Below, piece by piece: positions 1 through 8,021 of a stretch of 64,000 bases of DNA. How positions within the stretch are numbered: the first letter of the stretch is position 1; every line of letters begins with the position of its first letter. Source of the stretch: Chromatiaceae bacterium (lineage in GTDB: Bacteria; Pseudomonadota; Gammaproteobacteria; Chromatiales; Chromatiaceae); assembly GCA_024235255.1 (NCBI GenBank), contig JACKMT010000002.1:310001-374000 (forward strand), in the 5' to 3' direction. A program made the position numbers and the translations under genes. The notes beneath the pieces are model-generated. The model saw only the letters and a list, made by a program, of their open reading frames with translations. It did no database searches and had not been told where the DNA came from.

Positions 1-407
1 GCTATTCCGATGGCCTGAAAGCTGGCGAGCAATACTGTTCCATAACGGGTGTACTGAGTGATCTGTCGGCGTCCCTGCTCGCCCTCTTTTTTCAGCTGCT
101 CCAGTTTTGGAATGACCGCAGACATCAACTGCATGATGATGGATGCTGAAATATAAGGCATGATGCCGAGCGCAAACAGGCTCGCCCGCTTCAAGGCCCC
201 GCCGGAGAACATATTAAACATGTCCAGAATGGAGCCTTGCTGCTGGTCGAAAAGAGCAGCCAGTGCGGCAGGATTGACCCCGGGAACCGGAATGAAGGTA
301 CCAATCCGAAATACCAGCAAAGCCCCGATAACAAACAGAAGGCGTTGCCGCAATTCGGTCAGCTTACCAGCCCCGGGCATACCTCCCATTTTAGCCTGGT
401 TTGCCAT
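1..407 (-). CDS. secY: SecY, protein translocase channel subunit (partial, N-terminal part)
   Basis: Central membrane subunit of the SecYEG translocon, the channel for Sec-dependent export and membrane insertion. The gene runs off the window start, so only about 135 N-terminal residues are visible. They begin MANQAKMGGMPGAGKLTELR, followed by a first hydrophobic helix (about 23-40, ending IPVPGVNP), the plug region with FNMFSGGALKRAS and the second helix containing GIMPYISASIIMQ, all typical of SecY. The ATG at 405-407 directly abuts the rplO stop codon (TAA then ATG), so translation is probably coupled. Last visible gene of the spc operon; rpmJ and the alpha operon would be expected beyond the window edge. 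Its partner secE is at 25951-26319. Confidence 0.96.
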   Translation of the reverse strand, partial: MANQAKMGGMPGAGKLTELRQRLLFVIGALLVFRIGTFIPVPGVNPAALAALFDQQQGSILDMFNMFSGGALKRASLFALGIMPYISASIIMQLMSAVIPKLEQLKKEGEQGRRQITQYTRYGTVLLASFQAIGI

Positions 408-842
408 TTAATCCTCGATTGACCCGCCGGCAGCTTCGATGGCCGCCCGTGCACCTTTGGTAACGCCCAGTCCACGCAGCGTCACCGCCTTGTCGATACT
501 TCCCGAAAGGATAACCTTCGCCTGCAGTATATTGCGGGGCAGTACACCGGCTTCCTGCAGGGCTTTCAAGTCAATTGGCGCAGCATCAACAGCGGCAAGC
601 TCACTCAACCGAACTTCGGCGCTAAAGTTACCCTTGCGCGAGGTGAAGCCAACTTTCGGTAACCGGCGCTGAAGCGGCATCTGCCCGCCTTCGAACCCAA
701 CCTTATGATATCCGCCGGCGCGGGACTTCTGGCCCTTATGGCCACGCCCACCGGTTTTACCGGATCCACTGCCGATACCGCGGCCAAGCCGTTTGGCGTT
801 CTTATTAGCGCCCGCAGCAGGTTTGACGGTGTTGAGACGCAT
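408..842 (-). CDS. rplO: 50S ribosomal protein L15
   Basis: Large-subunit protein that binds 23S rRNA late in 50S assembly. 144 residues, the same size as E. coli L15. The N-terminus MRLNTVKPAAGANK and the glycine-rich basic stretch with GRGIGSGSGKTGGRGHKGQK are diagnostic. A TTG six bases upstream (848) could extend the frame by two residues, but the ATG at 840-842 has a GGAGG Shine-Dalgarno sequence 7 bases away and matches the family start, so it is preferred. Lies between rpmD, which ends 3 bases upstream, and secY. Confidence 0.97.
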   Translation of the reverse strand: MRLNTVKPAAGANKNAKRLGRGIGSGSGKTGGRGHKGQKSRAGGYHKVGFEGGQMPLQRRLPKVGFTSRKGNFSAEVRLSELAAVDAAPIDLKALQEAGVLPRNILQAKVILSGSIDKAVTLRGLGVTKGARAAIEAAGGSIED

Positions 843-844
843 CT

Positions 845-1033
845 TCAAGCCTCCTCTACCTTGACCATATAAGACACTTTGTTGGCCATACCTCGGGTAG
901 CCCGGGTATCCTCCAGCACCACAGACTGATGCATTCTGCGCAGACCCAGCCCGCGCACGCAGGCCTGGTGCTGTTTCAACCTGCCGGTTACGCTTCGAAC
1001 CAGGGTCACCTTCATCATCTTTTTCTCTGCCAT
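845..1033 (-). CDS. rpmD: 50S ribosomal protein L30
   Basis: Small 62-residue protein of the large subunit. The core KVTLVRSVTGRLKQHQACVR followed by GLGLRRMHQSVVLEDTRATRGM is the standard bacterial L30 sequence. The N-terminus has three possible starts (M1, M6, M7); the ATG at 1031-1033 gives the usual length. Sits in the spc operon with 3 bases to rpsE and 2 bases to rplO. Confidence 0.96.
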   Translation of the reverse strand: MAEKKMMKVTLVRSVTGRLKQHQACVRGLGLRRMHQSVVLEDTRATRGMANKVSYMVKVEEA

Positions 1034-1036
1034 GAC

Positions 1037-1543
1037 TTACCCCAGAATCTCTTCGAGCGTTTTACCGCGCTTAGCGGCAACTGACTCGGGATCGTTCATT
1101 TCGGTCAGCGCATTAATGGTTGCCCTGACCACGTTGATTGGGTTATTGGTTCCAATACACTTGGCCAGTACATTGTGGACACCAACGGCTTCGCAGACTG
1201 CGCGCATTGCACCTCCGGCAATAATGCCCGTACCTTCCGAAGCAGGCTGCATATAAACCTTCGCGGCGCCATGACGGCCGACCATCGGGTAATGCAGGGT
1301 TCCTTCCTTTAACTTGGCTTCGCGCATATTTCTACGCGCAGCTTCCATCGCTTTCTGGATAGCTATCGGGACTTCCCGCGCTTTTCCGGTGCCAAATCCG
1401 ACACTGCCGTTGCCATCGCCTACCACCGTCAGCGCAGTGAAACCGAATACTCGCCCGCCTTTGACCACCTTGGCAACACGATTGACGTTAATGAGTTTTT
1501 CGATTAGATCATCGCCGGTGGGATTTACGTTGTAGTTCGACAT
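1037..1543 (-). CDS. rpsE: 30S ribosomal protein S5
   Basis: Small-subunit protein important for decoding fidelity and for the site where spectinomycin acts. 168 residues. The N-terminal double-stranded RNA-binding-like domain contains NRVAKVVKGGRVFGFTALTV, the loop in which spectinomycin-resistance changes occur in other bacteria; it looks wild type here. The C-terminal S5 domain contains EGTGIIAGGAMRAVCEAVGV. Ten bases follow the rplR stop. Confidence 0.97.
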   Translation of the reverse strand: MSNYNVNPTGDDLIEKLINVNRVAKVVKGGRVFGFTALTVVGDGNGSVGFGTGKAREVPIAIQKAMEAARRNMREAKLKEGTLHYPMVGRHGAAKVYMQPASEGTGIIAGGAMRAVCEAVGVHNVLAKCIGTNNPINVVRATINALTEMNDPESVAAKRGKTLEEILG

Positions 1544-1553
1544 TCTCTACCCC

Positions 1554-1910
1554 TTAGAACTCAAGGCCATTTTCACGGGCGGCGTCAGCCAGGGCCTTCA
1601 CTCTCCCGTGGTATTTAAAACCTGCCCGGTCGAACGCAACACGCCCGATGCCGGCAGCCTTTGCGCGCTCGGCAATCTCCCGACCCACACTGGCTGCCGC
1701 CGCCACATTGCCGGTCGGCCCCTGCAGTGCAGATTTCACCCCTTTGTCCAGCGTAGACGCACTGACAACCACTTTTTCACCATCCGCCGCAATCACTTGG
1801 GCGTACATATGCTGCGGGGTGCGGAATATAGTGAGTCTGCAAACACCCATTTCCCGAATCTTGGCACGGGCACGGCGAGCCCGGCGCAAACGTGACATCT
1901 TCTTATCCAT
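1554..1910 (-). CDS. rplR: 50S ribosomal protein L18
   Basis: Binds 5S rRNA and helps attach it to the 50S subunit. 118 residues from the ATG at 1908-1910, which gives the family N-terminus MDKKMSRLRRARRARAKIRE. A second ATG directly upstream (1913) would add one methionine and cannot be excluded. The C-terminus RAGFKYHGRVKALADAAREN is the conserved L18 signature. Lies between rplF and rpsE in the spc operon. Confidence 0.97.
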   Translation of the reverse strand: MDKKMSRLRRARRARAKIREMGVCRLTIFRTPQHMYAQVIAADGEKVVVSASTLDKGVKSALQGPTGNVAAAASVGREIAERAKAAGIGRVAFDRAGFKYHGRVKALADAARENGLEF

Positions 1911-1922
1911 CATCGCTGCCCT

Positions 1923-2456
1923 TTATTTCTTCTTGGCTTCTTTACGAAGCACATACTCATCCGAATAACGGACACCTTTGCCTTTATACGGCTCCGGCGG
2001 ACGAAAAGCGCGTATCTCGGCTGCTACCTGACCAACCTGCTGTTTATCGATGCCCGATACAATGACATCGGTTTGCGTCGGCGCCGTAATCGTGATGCCA
2101 TCAGGAACGGGATAGTCAACCGGATGGGAAAACCCGAGGTTCATATTAAGGATGTTGCCTTTCATCTGAGCCCTATAACCGACGCCAATGAGTCTTAGAG
2201 TCTTGCTGAAACCTTCACTGACCCCGATAACCATATTACTGAGCAGGGCGCGGTGTGTACCTGCCATTGCCCAACCATCAGCCCCTTCACTAACTGGCAC
2301 CACTTTGACTACACCATCATCCTGTACGACCTTGATCGATTGGTGGAGCTTGAGCTGCAGAGTCCCTTTGGAACCTTTTACCGACACTTCATTGCCCGAC
2401 TGATTTAGGCTCACGCCGGATGGTAGTGTTATCGGATTCTTTGCTATGCGTGACAT
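1923..2456 (-). CDS. rplF: 50S ribosomal protein L6
   Basis: Large-subunit protein near the sarcin-ricin loop and the factor-binding site. 177 residues, as in E. coli. Starts MSRIAKNPITLPSGVSLN and has the two L6 repeats; the C-terminal signature PEPYKGKGVRYSDEYVLRKE is intact. Fifteen bases after the rpsH stop. Confidence 0.97.
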   Translation of the reverse strand: MSRIAKNPITLPSGVSLNQSGNEVSVKGSKGTLQLKLHQSIKVVQDDGVVKVVPVSEGADGWAMAGTHRALLSNMVIGVSEGFSKTLRLIGVGYRAQMKGNILNMNLGFSHPVDYPVPDGITITAPTQTDVIVSGIDKQQVGQVAAEIRAFRPPEPYKGKGVRYSDEYVLRKEAKKK

Positions 2457-2471
2457 CTTGCAAACCCCCGC

Positions 2472-2867
2472 TTAGGCCACGTAGGCCAGGACTTCACCGC
2501 CATGCCCTGCGGCACGCGCTGCACGGTCGGTCATGAGTCCTTTGGATGTGGAAATGATGGCGACGCCCAGCCCACCGCGAACTTTAGGCAGCTCTTTGCT
2601 GCCTTTATAGATACGGAGTCCAGGGCGGCTCACGCGCTGGATCATTTCGATGACTGGTTTACCTTGGAAATATTTGAGGTCGATGCTGAGAACCGATTTG
2701 GAGGTTTCTTCTCCGACGCTAAAACCTTTGATATAGCCTTCGTCCTGCAGAAGTTGAGCAACAGCAACTTTCTTTTTAGAAGCGGGCATGGCTACTGAAG
2801 CCTTGCCAACTTGTTGGCCATTGCGAATACGCGTCAACATATCCGCTACCGGATCGGACATACTCAT
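2472..2867 (-). CDS. rpsH: 30S ribosomal protein S8
   Basis: Primary 16S rRNA-binding protein, and in E. coli the autogenous repressor of the spc operon through a site at the rplX-rplE junction. 131 residues, starting MSMSDPVADMLTRIRNGQ; the C-terminal signature GGLGVAIISTSKGLMTDRAA is present. The ATG at 2865-2867 has a GGAGGG Shine-Dalgarno sequence 7 bases away and is chosen over the internal ATG two codons on. A 115-base gap upstream carries a candidate promoter and a hairpin with a T run. Confidence 0.97.
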   Translation of the reverse strand: MSMSDPVADMLTRIRNGQQVGKASVAMPASKKKVAVAQLLQDEGYIKGFSVGEETSKSVLSIDLKYFQGKPVIEMIQRVSRPGLRIYKGSKELPKVRGGLGVAIISTSKGLMTDRAARAAGHGGEVLAYVA

Positions 2868-2922
2868 TTTTAAACCCTCCGGGTCAAACCGCCGGGATCG
2901 GCGCGATACCCAAATGATTGTG

Positions 2923-2946
2923 AAAAAACTCTGCCGCCTAGCGGCA
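2923..2946 (-). terminator. Terminator-like hairpin between rpsN and rpsH
   Basis: On the minus strand TGCCGC, loop TAG, GCGGCA form a 6-bp GC-rich stem, followed three bases later by six T residues (2923-2928). This resembles a short intrinsic terminator or attenuator inside the spc operon. The stem is short, so full termination is unlikely because six essential genes lie downstream; partial attenuation is the likelier role. Confidence 0.4.
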
Positions 2947-2974
2947 CAAGCGCTTACCCTATCAGGGGGCGGAA

Positions 2975-3002
2975 AGTATACACTACCAGCTTGCCTTTAC
3001 AA
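2975..3002 (-). promoter_or_regulatory. Candidate internal sigma-70 promoter upstream of rpsH
   Basis: On the minus strand TTGTAA (2997-3002) and TATACT (2975-2980) are separated by 16 bases. The -10 box matches five of six consensus positions and the -35 four of six. It overlaps the end of rpsN and would start a transcript in the 115-base gap just upstream of the T-tailed hairpin, feeding rpsH and later genes. Confidence 0.35.
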
Positions 3003-3288
3003 GGCCCGGCACGTCGCCGCGCATAGCAGCTTCCCGTAGTTTATTGCGGCACAAACCGAATTTGCGGTAAACCCCATGGGGCCTTCCGCTGGCACGGCAA
3101 CGGCGTTGCAGGCGCGATGAACTGGCATTACGCGGCTGCTGCTGCAATTTCAGCACTGCTTCGTCAATCTGTTCCGGCGTGCTTTTGGGACTATAGATAA
3201 TCGTCTTCAACTCAGCGCGCTTGGCAGCGAATCTCTGTACCATTTTCTCCCGTTTAAGTTCACGGGCAATCATGCTCTTTTTGGCCAT
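2983..3288 (-). CDS. rpsN: 30S ribosomal protein S14 (zinc-free long form)
   Basis: Small-subunit protein of the 30S head. 101 residues, the length of the zinc-independent form. The C-terminal signature RCRASGRPHGVYRKFGLCRN lacks the paired CxxC motifs of the short zinc form. Begins MAKKSMIARELKREKMVQRF. Fifteen bases after rplE. Confidence 0.97.
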   Translation of the reverse strand: MAKKSMIARELKREKMVQRFAAKRAELKTIIYSPKSTPEQIDEAVLKLQQQPRNASSSRLQRRCRASGRPHGVYRKFGLCRNKLREAAMRGDVPGLVKASW

Positions 3289-3303
3289 AAGCTGTCTCAG
3301 CTA

Positions 3304-3843
3304 TCAGTTCTTGAACGGGAATTGGAACGCTTCCAACAGTGCGCGCCCTTCTTCATCGGTCTTTGCGGTAGTGGTGATGGTGATGTCCATACCACGCAAT
3401 GCATCAATCTTGTCGTAATCGATCTCAGGAAAGACGATCTGCTCCTTAACGCCCATGCTGTAATTACCCCTGCCGTCGAACGACTTCCGGCTAAGCCCAC
3501 GGAAGTCGCGAATACGCGGAATGGAGATATTGACCAGGCGATCAAGAAACTCGTACATACGTTCGCGCCGTAAAGTCACCTTGCACCCGATAGGCCAACC
3601 GTCACGTACCTTAAAGTTGGCGATAGATTTACGTGCTTTGGTAATTACCGGTTTTTGACCGGATATCTTGGTCATGTCACTGACTGCATTCTCTAAAATC
3701 TTCTTATCACCGAGCGCTTCACCAACACCCATGTTAAGCGTGATCTTGGTAATCCGTGGTACTTCCATGGCACTCTTGTAGCTGAACTGCTGCGTCAGCT
3801 TGCCGACGATCTCGTCACGGTATACCTGCTGTAGTCTTGCCAT
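3304..3843 (-). CDS. rplE: 50S ribosomal protein L5
   Basis: Binds 5S rRNA and contacts the 30S head in the inter-subunit bridge. 179 residues, equal to E. coli L5, starting MARLQQVYRDEIVGKLTQQF. An upstream in-frame TTG (3861) would add six residues but overlaps rplX and lacks conservation. The signature PRITKITLNMGVGEALGDKK is present. In E. coli the S8 repressor site covers this start region; no structure was resolved here by eye. Confidence 0.97.
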   Translation of the reverse strand: MARLQQVYRDEIVGKLTQQFSYKSAMEVPRITKITLNMGVGEALGDKKILENAVSDMTKISGQKPVITKARKSIANFKVRDGWPIGCKVTLRRERMYEFLDRLVNISIPRIRDFRGLSRKSFDGRGNYSMGVKEQIVFPEIDYDKIDALRGMDITITTTAKTDEEGRALLEAFQFPFKN

Positions 3844-3857
3844 CTTTTGCACCCGCC

Positions 3858-4181
3858 TCAAATATCCACGACTTCACCGTTGGACTTGAAAAAACGCACT
3901 TTGCGGCCGTCCTCCAGTGATTTAAACCCCACCCGATCGGCTTTGCCGGTTACCGGATTGAGTATCGCGACATTAGAAATATGTAGTGGCATCTCTTTAT
4001 CTACGATGCCCCCAGGCTCACCTTTCATCGGGTTAGCCTTTGTGTGCTTTCGCACGATATTAATGTTTTCGACAATGACCTTGTCGCTGCCGGGAACGCG
4101 AAGTACCGCACCCTGCTTTCCTTTATCTTTTCCGGCGAGCACGATAACCTGATCACCCTTCTTTATCTTACGCATGGACAT
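3858..4181 (-). CDS. rplX: 50S ribosomal protein L24
   Basis: Assembly-initiator protein near the peptide exit tunnel. 107 residues, with a KOW motif in MRKIKKGDQVIVLAGKDKGK. The ATG at 4179-4181 (MSMRKIKKGD) has GAGGG 7 bases upstream; a longer frame to 4211 overlaps rplN and carries a non-conserved leader, so it is rejected. Ten bases separate it from rplN. Confidence 0.97.
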   Translation of the reverse strand: MSMRKIKKGDQVIVLAGKDKGKQGAVLRVPGSDKVIVENINIVRKHTKANPMKGEPGGIVDKEMPLHISNVAILNPVTGKADRVGFKSLEDGRKVRFFKSNGEVVDI

Positions 4182-4191
4182 GAATAATCCC

Positions 4192-4560
4192 TCAGAGCAC
4201 TTCAGGGGCAAGCGAAATGATCTTCATGAAACGCTCGCTTCTCAGTTCACGGGTAACCGGCCCGAATATACGGGTGCCGATCGGTTGCAGCTGATTGTTC
4301 AAAAGTACCGCAGCATTACCATCGAAACGGATTAAAGAGCCGTCCCTGCGGCGTACGCCATTCTTGGTACGAACCACCACTGCGTTGTACACATCGCCTT
4401 TTTTTACCTTGCCTCGGGGTATCGCGTCCTTGACACTCACTTTAATGATATCCCCAATTTCAGCATAACGTCGGTGTGACCCACCCAGCACCTTTATGCA
4501 TTGGATGCGTTTGGCACCGCTGTTATCGGCGACATTCAGTATTGTCTGCATCTGGATCAT
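4192..4560 (-). CDS. rplN: 50S ribosomal protein L14
   Basis: Large-subunit protein at the inter-subunit bridge; also the docking site of the silencing factor RsfS. 122 residues, starting MIQMQTILNVADNSGAKRIQ, close to the E. coli N-terminus. First gene of the spc operon in the classical scheme; 68 bases separate it from rpsQ, including a small hairpin (GCCCG/CGGGC) near 4602-4618. Confidence 0.97.
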   Translation of the reverse strand: MIQMQTILNVADNSGAKRIQCIKVLGGSHRRYAEIGDIIKVSVKDAIPRGKVKKGDVYNAVVVRTKNGVRRRDGSLIRFDGNAAVLLNNQLQPIGTRIFGPVTRELRSERFMKIISLAPEVL

Positions 4561-4628
4561 TGGTACGTTCCAATATCTAATTATTCACTAGTCTTTAAAT
4601 TCGCCCGCCACTTTCGGGCTGGCGAAGA

Positions 4629-4889
4629 TCAAGAAGCCTTTCCTATAACCTTGATCAGACGCCAGCTCTTGCTCTTGGCCAATGGCCGGCACTGCTCAAC
4701 GACAACCAAATCTCCAATTGTGCACTCGTTGTCTTCGTCATGGGCATGCACTTTGGTCGACTTTCTCACGAACTTACCGTAAAGCGGATGCTTAACGCGA
4801 CGCTCAACCAAAACCGTGATCGTCTTATCCATCTTGTCGCTGACGACGCGCCCCTGTAGGGTTCGATTGGCTGTTGTCTCACCATTCAT
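4629..4889 (-). CDS. rpsQ: 30S ribosomal protein S17
   Basis: Primary 16S rRNA-binding protein with an OB fold. 86 residues; the segment TLQGRVVSDKMDKTITVLVE and the later KVHAHDEDNECTIGD are the family signatures. Its ATG overlaps the rpmC stop by 4 bases, so the two are probably coupled. Last gene of the S10 operon order. Confidence 0.97.
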   Translation of the reverse strand: MNGETTANRTLQGRVVSDKMDKTITVLVERRVKHPLYGKFVRKSTKVHAHDEDNECTIGDLVVVEQCRPLAKSKSWRLIKVIGKAS

Positions 4890-5086
4890 TTCGCTTCACC
4901 TGCTCTCTTCTCATTCATTACGGTCTTGATCCGAGCTATCGCTTTGCGCACCCGATTCATCTCAGATGGACGCGACAGTTGTCCCGTGCCTTTCTGCATC
5001 CGCAGATTGAACTGCTCTTTCCTAAGTTCTGTGAGCGCCGATTTCAGCTCTTCCGCGCTTTTTTTACGAAATTCTGCTGCGTTCAT
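4886..5086 (-). CDS. rpmC: 50S ribosomal protein L29
   Basis: Small helical protein at the exit tunnel, next to L23. 66 residues starting MNAAEFRKKSAEELKSALTE; the signature KGTGQLSRPSEMNRVRKAIA is present. The ATG at 5084-5086 shares one base with the rplP stop. A GTG one codon upstream is possible but gives only an extra residue. Confidence 0.96.
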   Translation of the reverse strand: MNAAEFRKKSAEELKSALTELRKEQFNLRMQKGTGQLSRPSEMNRVRKAIARIKTVMNEKRAGEAK

Positions 5087-5499
5087 CACAATACCGTCCG
5101 TTTCGTAAAGCCTGTCTTAAACGGCAGCTTGGCTGCTGCCAATCGGAATGCATCGCGAGCGATCTCCTCGGAAACACCCTCGATTTCGTACAGCATCCGC
5201 CCGGGCTGTATCTGCGCAACCCAGTATTCTACGTTACCCTTACCCTTGCCTTGGCGAACTTCGAGCGGTTTTTTGGTGACGGGTTTATCCGGGAACACTC
5301 TTATCCACAGTTTTCCGGTACGCTTTACCTGGCGTGTGATGGTACGACGGGCAGATTCTATCTGCCGTGATGTCAGACGACCCCGGTCCAATGCCTGCAA
5401 ACCGTATTCACCAAAACTGACCTTGCCGCCTTTTATAGCGGAGCCACGATTACGACCCTTCATCTGTTTACGGAACTTAGTCCGTTTTGGCATTAACAT
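5086..5499 (-). CDS. rplP: 50S ribosomal protein L16
   Basis: Large-subunit protein beside the A-site tRNA elbow. 137 residues, starting MLMPKRTKFRKQMKGRNRG and containing the signature WIRVFPDKPVTKKPLEVRQG and GKGKGNVEYWVAQIQPGRML. Three bases follow the rpsC stop. Confidence 0.97.
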   Translation of the reverse strand: MLMPKRTKFRKQMKGRNRGSAIKGGKVSFGEYGLQALDRGRLTSRQIESARRTITRQVKRTGKLWIRVFPDKPVTKKPLEVRQGKGKGNVEYWVAQIQPGRMLYEIEGVSEEIARDAFRLAAAKLPFKTGFTKRTVL

Positions 5500-5502
5500 C
5501 TC

Positions 5503-6192
5503 TTATGCCCTCTTTCCAGCTGATTTGCGAGAGGAAGCTGCAGCCTCAACCGCCGGCTCCACCCCTTCGAACACCTCGCCCTTGAAAATCCAGACCTTAA
5601 CGCCAATAACGCCGTAAGTGGTATTGGCTTCGGCCAATCCATAATCAATATCTGCGCGCAGTGTATGCAGGGGAACGCGCCCCTCGCGATACCACTCGCT
5701 GCGCGCGATCTCCGCGCCATTCAATCTGCCCGAGATGTGAACTTTGACGCCTTCCGCTCCCAGTCTCATCGAAGTCTGAACTGCCCTTTTCATGGCACGA
5801 CGAAACATGACCCTGCGTTCCAGCTGCTGGGTTATGCCTTCGGCCACGAGCCGCGCATCCAGTTCCGGCTTGCGGATCTCCTCTACACTGACATGCACGG
5901 GTATTCCCATGCGGCGCGATAACTCGGCCCGCAGTGAGTCGATATCCTCACCCTTCTTACCGATAACGATACCCGGCCGCGCGGTATGAATGGTGATATG
6001 GGCATTCTTCGCTGGACGGTCGATCTGTATCCGGCTTATGGAAGCCTGTGAGAGCCGCTTCCGCAGATAATCCCGGATTTCAATATCGTTGTTCAGCAGG
6101 TCCGCATAATCCTTGGAATCCGCATACCACTTGGATGTCCACTCCGTAACTATGCCCAACCGCAATCCGACTGGATTTACTTTCTGACCCAT
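5503..6192 (-). CDS. rpsC: 30S ribosomal protein S3
   Basis: Small-subunit protein at the mRNA entry channel with helicase activity together with S4 and S5. 229 residues: MGQKVNPVGLRLGIVTEWTS, a KH domain with GIVIGKKGEDIDSLRAEL at about 75-95, then the S3 C-terminal domain with VKVHISGRLNGAEIARSEW. The C-terminal tail is short and basic. Confidence 0.97.
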   Translation of the reverse strand: MGQKVNPVGLRLGIVTEWTSKWYADSKDYADLLNNDIEIRDYLRKRLSQASISRIQIDRPAKNAHITIHTARPGIVIGKKGEDIDSLRAELSRRMGIPVHVSVEEIRKPELDARLVAEGITQQLERRVMFRRAMKRAVQTSMRLGAEGVKVHISGRLNGAEIARSEWYREGRVPLHTLRADIDYGLAEANTTYGVIGVKVWIFKGEVFEGVEPAVEAAASSRKSAGKRA

Positions 6193-6209
6193 AATGGCCT
6201 CTCTATGCC

Positions 6210-6542
6210 TTACTTGTCCGACACAGACACAGTAATGTGGCTGGTCCGCTTCAAAATTCGAGCCGCCCGGCCCTTTGCCCTGGCACGGATTCGTTTCATT
6301 GTCGGTCCCTCGTCAACCATGACTGCGGCAACCTTCAATTCGTCGATATCTGCACCCTCGTTGTTTTCCGCATTTGCAATTGCAGAATCCAGCACCTTCT
6401 TCATCAGGGCGGCGCCCTTTTTCTTGCTGAAGGTCAGGATGTCCAAAGCCTGCTCGACCGGCAGCCCCCGGATCTGATCGGCAACCAGGCGACCCTTCTG
6501 TGCCGCCAAGTGTGCGTAGCGTAACTTTGCCAAAGCCTGCAT
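6210..6542 (-). CDS. rplV: 50S ribosomal protein L22
   Basis: Lines the peptide exit tunnel; its beta hairpin can carry macrolide-resistance changes. 110 residues; KLRYAHLAAQKGRLVADQIR starts the conserved fold and the hairpin MVDEGPTMKRIRARAKGRAA is intact with no insertion or deletion. Seventeen bases separate it from rpsC. Confidence 0.97.
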   Translation of the reverse strand: MQALAKLRYAHLAAQKGRLVADQIRGLPVEQALDILTFSKKKGAALMKKVLDSAIANAENNEGADIDELKVAAVMVDEGPTMKRIRARAKGRAARILKRTSHITVSVSDK

Positions 6543-6556
6543 CGTTATAACCCCGA

Positions 6557-6832
6557 CTATCTCGTTGCTTTTTTATCTGCTGCGTGACCGCGGTAAGTCC
6601 GGGTCAACGCAAACTCACCCAATTTGTGACCAACCATGTTTTCGGTCATCAAAACCGGTACGTGCTGACGGCCGTTGTAAACAGCGATCGTCAGGCCAAT
6701 CATCTCGGGCAATATCATGGAACGGCGCGACCAGGTTTTAATCGGGCGCTTGCTGTTGCTGGCTACCGCCTCGTCGACCTTCTTTATGAGATGATGGTCT
6801 ACAAACGGGCCTTTTTTAATTGAACGTGCCAC
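6557..6832 (-). CDS. rpsS: 30S ribosomal protein S19
   Basis: Protein of the 30S head that pairs with S13. 91 residues, starting MARSIKKGPFVDHHLIKKVD, with the signature GHKLGEFALTRTYRGHAADK at the C-terminus. Lies between rplB and rplV in the S10 operon. Confidence 0.97.
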   Translation of the reverse strand: MARSIKKGPFVDHHLIKKVDEAVASNSKRPIKTWSRRSMILPEMIGLTIAVYNGRQHVPVLMTENMVGHKLGEFALTRTYRGHAADKKATR

Positions 6833-6854
6833 CTTATCTTACCTCATCTTCTCT

Positions 6855-7682
6855 CTATTTACGGTTGCGACGACGCACGATCATCTTATCGGTGCGTTTG
6901 TTTGTACGGGTTTTGTGGCCTTTGGTGGGAACACCCCAAGGACTGACCGGATGCCGTCCACCGGAAGTTCTACCCTCGCCGCCGCCGTGAGGATGGTCAA
7001 CCGGATTCATGACAACGCCCCGCACCGTAGGCCTTACTCCGCGCCAACGGGTGGCGCCGGCCTTGCCCAGTTTGCGCAGGCTGTGCTCCGTGTTGCTCAC
7101 CTCCCCGATAACAGCGCGACACTCATAGCGCACCTTGCGCATCTCACCGGAGCGTAGACGCAGGGTGGCGTACACACCTTCGCGCGCGACCAGCTGTGCC
7201 GATGCACCCGCTGACCTTGCCATCTGCGCGCCCTTGCCGGGCTTCATTTCGATGCAGTGAATAATGCTGCCCACGGGGATATTGCGCAGCGGCAGGCAGT
7301 TTCCCCTGCGAATCTCCGCCTCATCTCCTGAATCCAGCGTCTGCCCCACACCGACACCCTTAGGTGCAATGATATAGCGCCGCTCACCATCCGCATATTT
7401 TATCAACGCGATATTGGCGGTGCGGTTGGGATCATATTCGATACGCTCAATCGTACCCGGAATCCCATCCTTATCGCGCTTGAAATCGATTACACGATAA
7501 CGCTGCTTATGTCCGCCACCGGTATGCCGGGTAGTGATATGGCCGTTGTTATTGCGACCACCGGTTTTACTCTTCTTCTCGAGCAATGGCGCGTAGGGGG
7601 CACCCTTATGCAGATCCGGGTCCACCACCTTGACGACGAACCGGCGCCCGGCAGAAGTAGGTTTTGTTTTTACAATAGCCAT
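6855..7682 (-). CDS. rplB: 50S ribosomal protein L2
   Basis: Essential protein near the peptidyl-transferase centre. 275 residues. The C-terminal signature VDHPHGGGEGRTSGGRHPVS contains the conserved histidine equivalent to E. coli His229. The N-terminal OB-like domain includes GGRNNNGHITTRHTGGGHKQ. Forty-two bases follow rplW. Confidence 0.98.
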   Translation of the reverse strand: MAIVKTKPTSAGRRFVVKVVDPDLHKGAPYAPLLEKKSKTGGRNNNGHITTRHTGGGHKQRYRVIDFKRDKDGIPGTIERIEYDPNRTANIALIKYADGERRYIIAPKGVGVGQTLDSGDEAEIRRGNCLPLRNIPVGSIIHCIEMKPGKGAQMARSAGASAQLVAREGVYATLRLRSGEMRKVRYECRAVIGEVSNTEHSLRKLGKAGATRWRGVRPTVRGVVMNPVDHPHGGGEGRTSGGRHPVSPWGVPTKGHKTRTNKRTDKMIVRRRNRK

Positions 7683-7724
7683 GTCAATGCTTCCGCTTTA
7701 ATTCGTTTTCCCGGTTTTACCCGC

Positions 7725-8021
7725 TTAGGCAATACCGCCGAAATCAATATCACTACCTTCGGCTAATTTCACGTAGGCCTTACGTATATTGTTTCGCCGG
7801 CCCATTAGTCTGCCAAAACGCTTGTGCTTGCCCTTGATGTTTACCACCCTGACGGCATCCACCTTGACATCGAACATCATTTCAACAGCTTTTCTGATCT
7901 CTGGCTTCGAGGCATCGGGAAGTACATGAAAAACAAACTGCCGTGAACTGTCCGCCGCGACTGTGCTCTTTTCCGAAACCACAGGAGTGACCAACACCTG
8001 CATTAATCGATCGTTGTTCAT
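7725..8021 (-). CDS. rplW: 50S ribosomal protein L23
   Basis: Exit-tunnel protein that docks trigger factor and SRP. 98 residues; LMQVLVTPVVSEKSTVAAD is the family N-terminus. Its start overlaps the rplD stop by 4 bases, a sign of translational coupling. Confidence 0.96.
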   Translation of the reverse strand: MNNDRLMQVLVTPVVSEKSTVAADSSRQFVFHVLPDASKPEIRKAVEMMFDVKVDAVRVVNIKGKHKRFGRLMGRRNNIRKAYVKLAEGSDIDFGGIA

